From the NCBI GenBank assembly GCA_023300835.1, contig JALZVB010000001.1, positions 1 through 31,764 of the forward strand: a DNA stretch of 31,764 nt. Reading direction: 5' to 3'. Below the pieces are notes generated by a model that saw nothing but the letters and a program-made list of their open reading frames with translations, did not search any database and was not told the DNA's origin. Position numbers and translations under genes: made by a program. This DNA comes from Saprospiraceae bacterium. Its GTDB lineage: Bacteria; Bacteroidota; Bacteroidia; Chitinophagales; Saprospiraceae. This document shows positions 7,648 through 15,391 of this stretch, in pieces. Every line of letters begins with the position of its first letter. Positions within the stretch are counted from its first letter, which is position 1.

Positions 7648-7783
7648 AATTTATAGCTAATATCAACCCGAAAAACGGATTACACGTGGGGAATGGTTAC
7701 TTCTAATAGCCTGAGCTAGAGAATGCAATGGAAGAAATAATTGAATAGTTTTTTTAGCCACAATAAAACAATAAAACAACAAG

Positions 7784-8422
7784 CTGATTGTCAGAATTCT
7801 CATAGCTCTTTTCTTATGTCTCCTCTGTAATTATGGCACATCACAGAAATATTCATCATTTAATGCAGATTTTTCTATCCTAGAGAAGAATGCTAAAACA
7901 GATTCTTCACATCTGGTAGTAGGGGCATTGACTTATGACCTGTATTCAGATATTGCGACTTATTCAATTACATTTCCTTCTAGGGGTAGTTATGTTTTTC
8001 AAGATTCGACACTTAGCGTATATGATAGTCTAGGTGTTCTTGTCAAGAGTAACGTTGTTGGCATAATAAACGAGCATTCTGTTTACAAGAAAATTTTGAT
8101 GGATGAACTCAATGACTTTGGATTAGAGTCTGCAGGGTTTCATATATCAGATATTAGTAAGGTTGAAGATGCTATCATATATACTTGGTCGCCACCACTC
8201 CTTATGTCATTTATAAGTAAAGTACTGAGTAAGGAAAGTAAAGGTCTACTCACAGGCTTGATTTTTATGGATGAAAAAGGGGAACCATTCAATAAGACAT
8301 TTTATGAAGACTATATCAGCATTAATAATCTAGATGTTCCTACTAGGGTTAAGAGTCACTTTATTACATCAGAAACGGAGGTGTTCAAAGAAGTAAAATT
8401 CAGAAACATAGAAATTAACTGA
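7784..8422 (+). CDS. LolA-like secreted protein; start codon unclear
   Basis: The frame is open after a TAA at 7772-7774. It encodes a convincing signal peptide (LIVRILIALFLCLLCNYGTSQ), yet no ATG, GTG or TTG lies before the first TTG at 7928, which falls well inside the mature part. The coordinate 7784 assumes a CTG start; ATT at 7787 is equally possible, and the frame from 7928 (164 residues) is the minimal certain part. The mature protein has alternating polar strands, then a segment with YTWSPP, LTGLIFMDEKGEPFNKTFYEDYI, VPTRVKSHF and a final FRNIEIN strand. That pattern resembles the half-barrel of LolA-type lipoprotein carriers, but the similarity is loose. The stop overlaps the next start by one base (TGATG), so it is translationally coupled to the YidD-like gene. 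Confidence 0.55.
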   Translation: MIVRILIALFLCLLCNYGTSQKYSSFNADFSILEKNAKTDSSHLVVGALTYDLYSDIATYSITFPSRGSYVFQDSTLSVYDSLGVLVKSNVVGIINEHSVYKKILMDELNDFGLESAGFHISDISKVEDAIIYTWSPPLLMSFISKVLSKESKGLLTGLIFMDEKGEPFNKTFYEDYISINNLDVPTRVKSHFITSETEVFKEVKFRNIEIN

Positions 8423-8802
8423 TGATTCAATACGTGCTTTCTTTTATTATTCTACTGACGTGTTGTGAGGTGTATTGTCAATCTGACGAAGAGTTTGATT
8501 TTTTTGAAAACAAGGTAATCTCCCAAACCCCAAAACAAAAAATATTTGAGGACAATAACGCCATAGAAGTTACAACAGACTTATTATTCAAAGTTTACAG
8601 TAACTTGATATCTAGTCAGGATGGTTCTACTTGTAGTTTCTACCCCACTTGTTCGGCCTATTGTAGGCATTCAATATCTAAGTATGGTTTACTTAAGGGA
8701 GGTATCAAAACCTTTGACAGGTTAACGAGATGTAATGGTTTCTCTCCAGAGCGATATACAATAGATATAGAGCGCAGAAAACTTGTCGATCATGTCCATT
8801 AG
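8422..8802 (+). CDS. Secreted YidD-family protein
   Basis: This encodes 126 residues. The C-terminal two thirds match YidD: YSNLISSQDGSTCSFYPTCS (59-78), then HSISKYGLLKGG and FDRLTRCNGF. The family's three conserved cysteines are present (Cys71, Cys77, Cys104) plus an extra Cys81. Ordinary YidD is a ~75-85-residue cytoplasmic, membrane-surface protein that assists YidC insertion. This copy has instead a signal peptide (residues ~1-19, YVLSFIILLTCCEVYC) and a ~40-residue acidic spacer, so it should act in the periplasm, where the cysteines could form disulfides. It lacks the final Y-D-P-V-P-type segment. It is not next to rnpA, yidC or rpmH, the usual YidD context. It overlaps its neighbours on both sides. 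Confidence 0.8.
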   Translation: MIQYVLSFIILLTCCEVYCQSDEEFDFFENKVISQTPKQKIFEDNNAIEVTTDLLFKVYSNLISSQDGSTCSFYPTCSAYCRHSISKYGLLKGGIKTFDRLTRCNGFSPERYTIDIERRKLVDHVH

Positions 8803-9625
8803 TATTAGCATCATAAGATTAACTGCTGTCTTTTTAGCCTTTATCTGTACAGGTCTATTATCAACACTTAATGGTCAAGATAATCAGATAGAAGAAGATG
8901 CATTTGCCAATTTTCTATTTAGCTCACACCACTACGACTTTGCAGCAGAAGAGTACCAACGATTGCTATACTATGACTCAGACAACCTTGAGTATCTTGA
9001 TAAGCTGATAACCTGTTATCAACATACAGATGTCGATTACTTTAAAACAACGCATAAGCAGTTTCTACTTAATAATAACAAACAACTGATAGCATCATAT
9101 ATGGATATGCTGATTTCTACTCAGAACGTATCATATATAGAAGAGGTTATAAGCACTAAAAAGAAACTTTTTACAGAAAAAGAAATAAGTTCCTACCAGT
9201 TCAAATTGGCCGTTGCAAAGAGAGATTGGTCTCAAGCCCTTAAAATTTATCCCAAAGTATCAACTGCTCCAGAAAATTATAAAGCCGTGTTATCTAGCAT
9301 AGGTAATAGGCGTTCTAAGAAACCGATTAAGGCAGCGCTTATGTCAGCAATAGTGCCAGGCACAGGAAGGTTTTATGCCCAGGACTATAAGGATGGAATC
9401 ATTAGTATATTATTTATAGGTTCAGCGGCATTTCAATCTTACCGCCGATTTGATCAGAGAGGATCAGGGTCAGTCGCGGGGTGGATTTTCGGTGGCATAG
9501 CACTAGGTTTCTATGTGAGCAATATTTATGGATCTTATCAATCTGCCAAGTATTACAACAAAAAGTTAGATGACAAATTATATCAATACGCTATGCCTAT
9601 TATTATGCATACTTCTCAGCAGTAG
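8792..9625 (+). CDS. TPR-like membrane protein with PGTG motif (DUF5683-like), copy 1
   Basis: This encodes 277 residues from the ATG at 8792, which overlaps the end of the YidD-like gene by 11 bases; an in-frame TTG at 8783 is a less likely start. A signal peptide (IIRLTAVFLAFICTGLLSTLNGQ) is followed by ~150 residues of helical TPR-like repeats (FSSHHYDFAAEEYQRLLYYD). Near residue 190 comes KAALMSAIVPGTGRFYAQDYKDG, then a hydrophobic C-terminal region with two or three helices (IISILFIGSAAF, GWIFGGIALGFYVSN) and a YGSYQSAKYYN tail. The PGTG-x-FYA-x-x-x-x-DG motif resembles Bacteroidota DUF5683-type proteins of unknown function. It is a tandem paralogue of the next gene. Confidence 0.75.
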   Translation: MSISISIIRLTAVFLAFICTGLLSTLNGQDNQIEEDAFANFLFSSHHYDFAAEEYQRLLYYDSDNLEYLDKLITCYQHTDVDYFKTTHKQFLLNNNKQLIASYMDMLISTQNVSYIEEVISTKKKLFTEKEISSYQFKLAVAKRDWSQALKIYPKVSTAPENYKAVLSSIGNRRSKKPIKAALMSAIVPGTGRFYAQDYKDGIISILFIGSAAFQSYRRFDQRGSGSVAGWIFGGIALGFYVSNIYGSYQSAKYYNKKLDDKLYQYAMPIIMHTSQQ

Positions 9626-10442
9626 CGGACAGGTAATCTGTCAACATCATAAGTCAGATATCACTTATGCACATCAGTTGTGTGACAATGGTAACACCAA
9701 GGCTGCTCTTAAAGAATATCTAAAAGTTTACTTCTATGACAGAGACAATAGCAACCCACAAGTTGTCGCTCATATATCAGATGCTTTTGCCGATTTAAAT
9801 GAACTCGACAATGCACTCAGGTATAATAGAATCTATCTTAAGCAAATTGCTAATGATAAAAAGGCGGAAGCCAATGCGAAATATAAACGCATCCAATTAT
9901 TACTAAAAGCACAAAAAACAAAATCAGCGCTGTCGCAGTTGTATACCATGGACAATGACATTATAGTATCTGATCCAGATCGCTATTACTATTACCTAGG
10001 CACAATACTTCTTCAAGACAAAAAACTGGAACCATCAATGACTGCCTTCAAGCAGCTAACATACTATTCTACAGCAGATACAACTGCGTTATTGTCATTG
10101 TTAGATAATTTGAAAAAGAATAATAACAAAAATCATAAGACAGCAAGATTACTGAGTACAATTGTTCCTGGCACGGGCCAAGCCGTTAACGGAGAGGTCC
10201 AAGACGGCATTAATTCAGCTCTTATTAACGGGAGTATGATTGCGCTTTTCTTTTATGTTAAGAGCAACCTGACCTTAATAGATGCTATTGTTTCTGTTGC
10301 ACCATGGTTTGGAAGATTCTACATAGGAGGTATGGGAAATGCATTAGAAGCTAGTAAAAGAAAGCAACTGTCCAAAGATAAAGAACTGAGAAATGAAGTC
10401 AATCGACTTCTCAGAAACGCTAAGAGTGCTTATGAAAAATGA
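9570..10442 (+). CDS. TPR-like membrane protein with PGTG motif (DUF5683-like), copy 2
   Basis: This encodes 290 residues from the ATG at 9570, overlapping the previous gene by 56 bases in another frame. The layout repeats copy 1: a signal peptide (INTLCLLLCILLSSSGQVICQ), a TPR-like helical region (~28-180), then RLLSTIVPGTGQAVNGEVQDG near residue 200 and hydrophobic helices ending in GNALEASKRKQ and a charged tail. The conserved skeleton S-x-I-V-P-G-T-G-x(9)-D-G-I is shared, but overall identity looks low, so the duplication is old. No enzymatic motif is visible. It closes the four-gene operon, and the convergent xth gene starts 47 bases further on. Confidence 0.75.
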   Translation: MTNYINTLCLLLCILLSSSGQVICQHHKSDITYAHQLCDNGNTKAALKEYLKVYFYDRDNSNPQVVAHISDAFADLNELDNALRYNRIYLKQIANDKKAEANAKYKRIQLLLKAQKTKSALSQLYTMDNDIIVSDPDRYYYYLGTILLQDKKLEPSMTAFKQLTYYSTADTTALLSLLDNLKKNNNKNHKTARLLSTIVPGTGQAVNGEVQDGINSALINGSMIALFFYVKSNLTLIDAIVSVAPWFGRFYIGGMGNALEASKRKQLSKDKELRNEVNRLLRNAKSAYEK

Positions 10443-10489
10443 ATTATATGAAGCGAGATACTTTCTATAAAAATTGAAATTATCGTCTA

Positions 10490-11260
10490 CTACTTATGCG
10501 TTATCGTCATCACAACTGGGCAATGATCAGAATGGACAGCTTCATGATCATGATAGGCATCAGTAACTAGACTAGAAAGTGGCTCACTTACAGAGAGGTA
10601 ATCTATACGCCAACCTTTATTTGTTTTACGTGAGCCGGCCCTGTAACTCCACCAAGAAAAGTCATTCTCTTTCTCAGGATGTATAAGTCTGAAAGCATCA
10701 GAAAAGTCATTGTCAAACCACTCTTGTAACCACTTTCTCTCCTCTGGTCTGAATCCAGGTGGCTTGTCCTTTCTCTGGGGGTTATGTATATCTATATCTA
10801 AACGGACAATGTTGTAATCCCCTACAACTATCAAATTAGGTCTTTTCTTTTTCAATTTTTTGACCCACTTTCCAAAATCTTGCAGAAACGCCATTTTGTA
10901 ATCATGTCGCAATTTACCGCTAGTGCTAGAAGGAAGATATAGGTTGATAAGTGTAGTATCTCCATAATCCGTTCGGAGTACACGACCTTCCATATCATAA
11001 TCTGGATTTTGCATGCCTTCTACAACTTTATCTGCTTTGACCTTAGATAACGTCAACAAGCCACTGTAACCTTTCTTTTCCGCACTATGCCAATAAGCAT
11101 GGTATCCAAGATCTTCAAACAGTTCAGCAGGGACTTGTTCCGCTTGAGACTTGGTTTCTTGAAAACAGATTATATCCGGGCTTTCAGCTTTTAACCAAAC
11201 GAGTAAATCTTTTTTGATAGCGGCACGTATACCATTAACGTTGTATGTGATAAGTTTCAT
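10490..11260 (-). CDS. xth: Exodeoxyribonuclease III
   Basis: This encodes 256 residues starting at the ATG at 11260 (MKLITYNVNGIRAA). A longer in-frame extension to 11323 adds 21 non-conserved residues and runs into the tRNA terminator, so it is rejected. Endonuclease/exonuclease/phosphatase-fold motifs are intact: ITYNVNG (3-9), CFQETK (Glu at ~34), VGDYN (~145), WSYR, GWRIDYLS, and SDHCPV with the catalytic His. It acts as an apurinic/apyrimidinic endonuclease and 3'-5' exonuclease in base-excision repair. The motif at GDYN has Tyr where many family members have Phe, a common variant. It is monocistronic, with a possible -7 element (TATCTTTG, 11284-11277) 16 bases upstream of the start. 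Confidence 0.95.
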   Translation of the reverse strand: MKLITYNVNGIRAAIKKDLLVWLKAESPDIICFQETKSQAEQVPAELFEDLGYHAYWHSAEKKGYSGLLTLSKVKADKVVEGMQNPDYDMEGRVLRTDYGDTTLINLYLPSSTSGKLRHDYKMAFLQDFGKWVKKLKKKRPNLIVVGDYNIVRLDIDIHNPQRKDKPPGFRPEERKWLQEWFDNDFSDAFRLIHPEKENDFSWWSYRAGSRKTNKGWRIDYLSVSEPLSSLVTDAYHDHEAVHSDHCPVVMTITHK

Positions 11261-11321
11261 AGATAAGTCTATTAACCAAAGATAGGCCTTAATATAAGAG
11301 AAAGTGTAAACGAGACAGGGC

Positions 11322-11355
11322 AAAAAAAAAGTCCGATTTCTAGTGAAATCGAACT
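11322..11355 (-). terminator. Rho-independent terminator of tRNA-Val
   Basis: On the minus strand AGTTCGATTTC and GAAATCGGACT form an 11-base-pair stem with loop ACTA, followed by nine T residues. It lies 9 bases after the tRNA 3' end. Confidence 0.85.
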
Positions 11356-11363
11356 TTATAAAG

Positions 11364-11438
11364 TGGGCAATGAGAGACTCGAACTCCCGACCCCCTCGGT
11401 GTAAACGAGGTGCTCTGAACCAACTGAGCTAATCACCC
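11364..11438 (-). tRNA. tRNA-Val (anticodon TAC)
   Basis: This is a 75-nucleotide cloverleaf on the minus strand. The acceptor stem pairs GGGTGAT with ATTGCCC (two G-T pairs) and the discriminator is A. The D arm is GCTC/GAGC. The anticodon stem CCTCG/CGAGG encloses loop TTTACAC with anticodon TAC, reading GTA and other valine codons. The T arm is GGGAG-TTCGAGT-CTCTC. CCA is not encoded. The gene stands alone with its own promoter and terminator. Confidence 0.96.
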
Positions 11439-11469
11439 TTTTTTAATACCGCTTTCTTCAAAGCGAGCG

Positions 11470-11500
11470 CAAATATATGCGGACAGTCTGTTAGATGCAA
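11470..11500 (-). promoter_or_regulatory. Promoter of tRNA-Val
   Basis: On the minus strand TTG (11500-11498) is followed after 20 bases by TATATTTG (11477-11470), an exact match to the Bacteroidota consensus TTG-N(17-23)-TAnnTTTG. It is 31 bases upstream of the tRNA 5' end and is the best promoter in the window. Confidence 0.6.
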
Positions 11501-11554
11501 GTATTAGCCAAAAATAATTTAACCTATTTTTAGGCTTGACCATATAACTGAAAA

Positions 11555-12109
11555 ATGTCTGCAGATAATCCTTGGAAAACAATCAAGTCTACAACCATTT
11601 ATAATAACGATTGGATAACCGTTAATCATAATGAAGTGCTTACTCCGACAGGAACAGCCGGAATATATGGGAAAGTCCATTTTAAGAATCTAGCGGTTGG
11701 TGTGATACCGCTAGACGATAATAACAATACATGGATTGTTGGCCAATATCGCTATACGTTAGACCAATATTCATGGGAAATTCCTGAAGGGGGCTGTCCA
11801 GAAGGGTCAGATCCACTTTTGTCTGCCCAAAGAGAGCTTTTAGAAGAAACCGGTATAACTGCCGTACGGTGGGATAGAATCATGGATTTGCATACCTCTA
11901 ACTCTGTTACAGACGAATATGCACAACTCTATATAGCTAGAGAACTGTCATATGGAGAAGCCATGCCAGAAGAAACTGAACTACTACAAGTCAAGAAACT
12001 CCCATTTACTGAATTGCTAGACATGTTACATGAGGGCTTGATTACGGATGCCATGTCAGTAGCGGCAATTTTGAAAGTTGATTGGCTGATAAGAAAAGAG
12101 CTTTTGTAA
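11555..12109 (+). CDS. Nudix hydrolase, ADP-ribose pyrophosphatase-like
   Basis: This encodes 184 residues. The Nudix box lies in EIPEGGCPEGSDPLLSAQRE followed by LLEETGI. The R-E-x-x-E-E-x-G core that binds metal is intact, but the first Glu of the G-x5-E-x7-R-E pattern is Ser. The preceding WIVGQYRYTLDQYSWEIPEG segment resembles ADP-ribose pyrophosphatases and related NDP-sugar hydrolases. These enzymes hydrolyse nucleoside diphosphates linked to another moiety, giving a nucleotide and a phosphate product. The ADP-ribose preference is inferred from the W-E-x-P-E/A-G context. The gene is monocistronic. Confidence 0.88.
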   Translation: MSADNPWKTIKSTTIYNNDWITVNHNEVLTPTGTAGIYGKVHFKNLAVGVIPLDDNNNTWIVGQYRYTLDQYSWEIPEGGCPEGSDPLLSAQRELLEETGITAVRWDRIMDLHTSNSVTDEYAQLYIARELSYGEAMPEETELLQVKKLPFTELLDMLHEGLITDAMSVAAILKVDWLIRKELL

Positions 12110-12308
12110 ACATTCAAATAACAGTGAGTAAAGCCAAAAACTGTTAAATAGTAGAAGAAATCCCAATAAGGACGTACTTTTGAGCCTGCAATTCCTCAAA
12201 AGGTAAAGTAAAAAGAGACCTTTTTAACATTTCTATAGTCTTACTACTGTCTTTCTTACCGTTATGAGTTAAACATTCGATTTTTTTATATAAAATAAAA
12301 ATTCAACT

Positions 12309-13616
12309 ATGAAGAACTTTCTAAAATTAGGTTTACTGGCTTTATTAAGCACGTTTTTGATTACTTCTTGTGAAGAAGATTTGATAGGCACAGGCGGTGG
12401 TGGTACTGGTGGTGGCGGAGGCACAACAGGAGATAATCCTGAACTCGTTCTTGTAACTGAAGCTGGATTTATAAGTGAAGCAACAACAATAGAAGCGGGT
12501 TCTAGCTTTGCTGTCAAAGTACAGGCCGCTAAAGGAACAGCAGACCTTCAAGCATTTGAAATACTAGAAGATGGCGTAAGGATTGCAACAGACCGTATTA
12601 GCTTTATTAATGAAGTTGCTCCAACATCAAGTGCACCATTAGTGGGTCTGACAGAAACAAGTTCACTGGAATGGGTAATAGAAATGGTTGCTCACTCCGA
12701 CTTATCAGAGAGAAATTACGAATTCAGAATTATAGACACAGCTGGCAACTCAGCTAAGCAAGGTGTTTTTATTAATACAGATACAACGCCTACGGAAGTA
12801 ATACCACCTACAATTACAATTTTAGGAAGTGGAACGTTTAGTGTAGATCCTAGCACAAAGGTAGGTGTAGACTTAAATGTAGTTGGAGGATCGTCTAAAA
12901 TAACTTTTTTAACAATATTTGACGGCAACAACGATCCCGTAGCTGTAGACAGGTTATGGATAGGAGATTCGGATACACCGATAAGCAGTAACCCTCTTGA
13001 AATACCTGCAGCTGATGCAGATGGATTTGAAACTAAAATTTTCATTAGATCCAACAATACTTTTGGATCAGAAGTATATAAAGTAATTATCTCAACAGAA
13101 GACGAAGAGATCTACTTTGAAGAGATCACAATAGATACAGGTATAGCAGGTGTTTCAGTAACCGAACTATCTGGTGTTTTATTTAACTCAGGTGGACCTG
13201 CAGGTAGTGGTGGACTTGACTTAGATGATGGAATAGATACAGGGAGTTCAGACGTTATTTCTGAGCTTAAAGATGAAGGAATAGATCAATCGCAGTCTAC
13301 CGCTAATAACTGGATACAGAGAATGTCAGGTATCAACGGTACAGAAATCAGACAAATGATCGTCGGAGAGAACGGATTACAAGAGGGATTCAGTTTTGAT
13401 GTTATAGCTACAGACAATCAATTAGCTGAGCTATGGGGCAATGGTGTTACATTATCTGCAGTAAACAGTAGTGGAAACCTTACAACAGGTATTGTACAGG
13501 TAGGAGATGTATATTTAGCATTTAGGGATGGTAAATACTATGCTTTTACAGTAACTAATATTAATGTAACAGCTGATGACAACAAGGACAGTTATACACT
13601 TGATATAAAACACTAG
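12309..13616 (+). CDS. Secreted lipoprotein with glycine-rich linker
   Basis: This encodes 435 residues. A lipoprotein signal peptide (FLKLGLLALLSTFLITS) precedes Cys21 (T-S-C-E-E-D). A Gly/Thr-only linker follows (residues ~27-42), then a mature region of beta-strand-rich sequence with two similar-looking parts (~50-155 and ~160-285, each with an E-x-G/A-D-x-x-x-F-I-N/T or IDT-x end). The C-terminal ~150 residues contain a dense Asp/Gly segment (GGLDLDDGIDTGSS) and a strand-rich end. Tandem Ig-like folds are plausible; I recognise no enzyme. The lipobox E-E-D after Cys fits Bacteroidota surface-export signals. It is monocistronic, followed by a terminator. A possible -7 element TACTTTTG is at 12175-12182. 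Confidence 0.8.
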   Translation: MKNFLKLGLLALLSTFLITSCEEDLIGTGGGGTGGGGGTTGDNPELVLVTEAGFISEATTIEAGSSFAVKVQAAKGTADLQAFEILEDGVRIATDRISFINEVAPTSSAPLVGLTETSSLEWVIEMVAHSDLSERNYEFRIIDTAGNSAKQGVFINTDTTPTEVIPPTITILGSGTFSVDPSTKVGVDLNVVGGSSKITFLTIFDGNNDPVAVDRLWIGDSDTPISSNPLEIPAADADGFETKIFIRSNNTFGSEVYKVIISTEDEEIYFEEITIDTGIAGVSVTELSGVLFNSGGPAGSGGLDLDDGIDTGSSDVISELKDEGIDQSQSTANNWIQRMSGINGTEIRQMIVGENGLQEGFSFDVIATDNQLAELWGNGVTLSAVNSSGNLTTGIVQVGDVYLAFRDGKYYAFTVTNINVTADDNKDSYTLDIKH

Positions 13617-13644
13617 GCTTTCGCCTAAAATAAGATATGAAGAG

Positions 13645-13683
13645 TCGCAGGAGGTGTTAATTCACCTTTTGCGATTTTTTTTT
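13645..13683 (+). terminator. Rho-independent terminator after the glycine-linker lipoprotein
   Basis: TCGCAGGAGGTG (13645-13656) pairs over 12 positions, two of them G-T, with CACCTTTTGCGA (13663-13674) around loop TTAATT. Nine T residues follow. Confidence 0.9.
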
Positions 13684-13813
13684 GTCCTTTTTGGGGACTT
13701 TGTAGTTAAGAATAGAGTAAGAAGCTTCTGCAAAAACATTATTGAAATAAAACAAGGAATGACAAAACCCAAGATTGACTCGCTTATTCCATAAGGTCTA
13801 ATAATAATTCATG

Positions 13814-13821
13814 TAATTTTG
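13814..13821 (+). promoter_or_regulatory. Possible -7 element of the E2 gene
   Basis: TAATTTTG is an exact TAnnTTTG match 33 bases upstream of the E2 start codon. No TTG is seen at the proper distance, so support is partial. Confidence 0.3.
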
Positions 13822-13854
13822 TAATCCTTACAAAAAACAGATCAAACATAACTT

Positions 13855-15207
13855 ATGCCTAAAGTTGAATTGATAATGCCCAAAATGGGTGAAAGTATAA
13901 TGGAAGCTACGATTCTTAATTGGGTTAAGAAAGTAGGTGACGCTGTCAAAGAGGATGAAACAATCCTAGAAATAGCGACAGATAAAGTAGATTCTGAGAT
14001 ACCATCACCAGTAGACGGTGTAATTTCTGAGATATTACATCAAGTTGATGATGTAGTAGAAATAGGTAAAGTTATCGCTATAATAAATACGGGAGGAGAA
14101 GAAATTACACCTGCCGCTGCGCCACAAAAAGCAGTTGCGCCTGCACCAGTTGCAGCAGCAGCGCCAGTAGCAGCAGCAATTGTAGCACCACCTCCAGTAA
14201 CACATAGCGTTGAACAAGTAGCAACAGTAGAAGCATCAAGTGGAAGGTTTTATTCTCCACTAGTTAAGAGCATATGTAAGAAAGAAGGGATACCGATGTC
14301 TGAACTTGATACAATTGCTGGCAGTGGCTCAAAAGGCCGTGTGACCAAAAAAGACATAAATAAATACTTAGAACATAGAACAGCATCGCCTGTCACAACG
14401 GTTACGTCTGCTCCTATAGCGGCTCCATCAGCGACAATAAGCCAAAATGCAGCTTCTACAGCAAAAGCGACCAAGCCATCGACACAGTCGGTATCAGGTA
14501 ATGTTGAGATCATTGAAATGGATCGCATGAGAAAATTAATTGCGGACCATATGGTCATGTCTAAGAAGACTTCTCCTCATGTTACCTCATTTGTAGAGGC
14601 AGATATAACAGAAATGGTGATGTGGCGAAAAGCCAACAAGGATAAGTTTATGGAGAAGTATGGTGAGAAGATCACCTATACCCCTTTGATTATGCAAGCC
14701 GTGTTGAAAGCCATCCAAGATTTCCCACTTATAAATGTATCTGTTGTAGACAATAAGATTCATATCAAAAAAGATATTAACCTAGGAATGGCTACGGCAC
14801 TGCCATCTGGAAACCTGATCGTACCGGTTATCAAAAATGCTGATATGCTCAACACAGCTGGACTTGTGAAGGCTGTCAATAGTCTAGCTACAAAAGCTAG
14901 AAATAATAAATTGAAACCTGACGACATACAAGGAGGGACATTCACGATTACCAATGTGGGAACCTTCGGTAATATAATGGGTACGCCTATTATCAATCAA
15001 CCGCAAGTAGCTATACTAGCTGTAGGGGCGATTAAGAAAAAACCAGCAGTTATGGAAACGACTTATGGTGATGTCATCGCAGTAAGACACATGATGTTCC
15101 TGTCACTTTCTTATGACCATAGAGTTGTAGACGGTTTCTTGGGAGGTTCATTTACAAGAAGAGTTGCAGACTATATTGAGGCTTTTGATAAGAACATGGA
15201 GGTATAG
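13855..15207 (+). CDS. 2-oxo-acid dehydrogenase complex E2, dihydrolipoamide acyltransferase
   Basis: This encodes 450 residues. The lipoyl domain is residues ~1-80 with lipoyl-lysine Lys44 in EIATDKVDSEIPSP. An Ala/Pro-rich flexible linker (~85-128) follows, then the peripheral E1/E3-binding domain at ~132-173 (SPLVKSICKKEGIPMSEL, GSKGRVTKKDI). A second Ala/Ser/Thr linker leads to the CoA-dependent acyltransferase core (~215-450) with the catalytic His422 and Asp426 in SYDHRVVDG. It transfers the acyl group from E1 to CoA. The DKVDSEIPSP lipoyl site and a single lipoyl domain suggest a branched-chain or pyruvate-type complex; pyruvate and branched-chain forms cannot be separated with confidence here. 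The E1 and E3 genes are not in the window, so this is a stand-alone E2 gene. Confidence 0.93.
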   Translation: MPKVELIMPKMGESIMEATILNWVKKVGDAVKEDETILEIATDKVDSEIPSPVDGVISEILHQVDDVVEIGKVIAIINTGGEEITPAAAPQKAVAPAPVAAAAPVAAAIVAPPPVTHSVEQVATVEASSGRFYSPLVKSICKKEGIPMSELDTIAGSGSKGRVTKKDINKYLEHRTASPVTTVTSAPIAAPSATISQNAASTAKATKPSTQSVSGNVEIIEMDRMRKLIADHMVMSKKTSPHVTSFVEADITEMVMWRKANKDKFMEKYGEKITYTPLIMQAVLKAIQDFPLINVSVVDNKIHIKKDINLGMATALPSGNLIVPVIKNADMLNTAGLVKAVNSLATKARNNKLKPDDIQGGTFTITNVGTFGNIMGTPIINQPQVAILAVGAIKKKPAVMETTYGDVIAVRHMMFLSLSYDHRVVDGFLGGSFTRRVADYIEAFDKNMEV

Positions 15208-15254
15208 CCTAGGTGCTTACTTGTAATGTGAATAATATAATAATTTCTAATTTT

Positions 15255-15286
15255 TGAGCAATCAAAAGGTTTTTGGCTCAGTTTTT
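15255..15286 (+). terminator. Likely terminator after the E2 gene
   Basis: TGAGC and GCTCA pair, an AAT bulge follows, then CAAAA pairs with TTTTG around a three-base loop. GTTTTTA comes directly after. It lies 48 bases after the E2 stop. Confidence 0.55.
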
Positions 15287-15391
15287 ATAGATTATTAAGT
15301 GGTAATAACTTTAATGTGAATCAAATCCTATATTTCAGGGTTAGAAGCATTGATACTATTACCTATTATTTATATCCTTAAATACCTTAGT

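Noticed and set aside
11261..11323. N-terminal extension of the xth frame
   Set aside because: It runs through the tRNA terminator and precedes the canonical exonuclease III start MKLITYNVNG at 11260.
12390..12430. Possible simple-repeat expansion (GGTGGTGG run)
   Set aside because: It codes for the glycine linker of the lipoprotein and shows only a handful of imperfect GGT/GGC codons.
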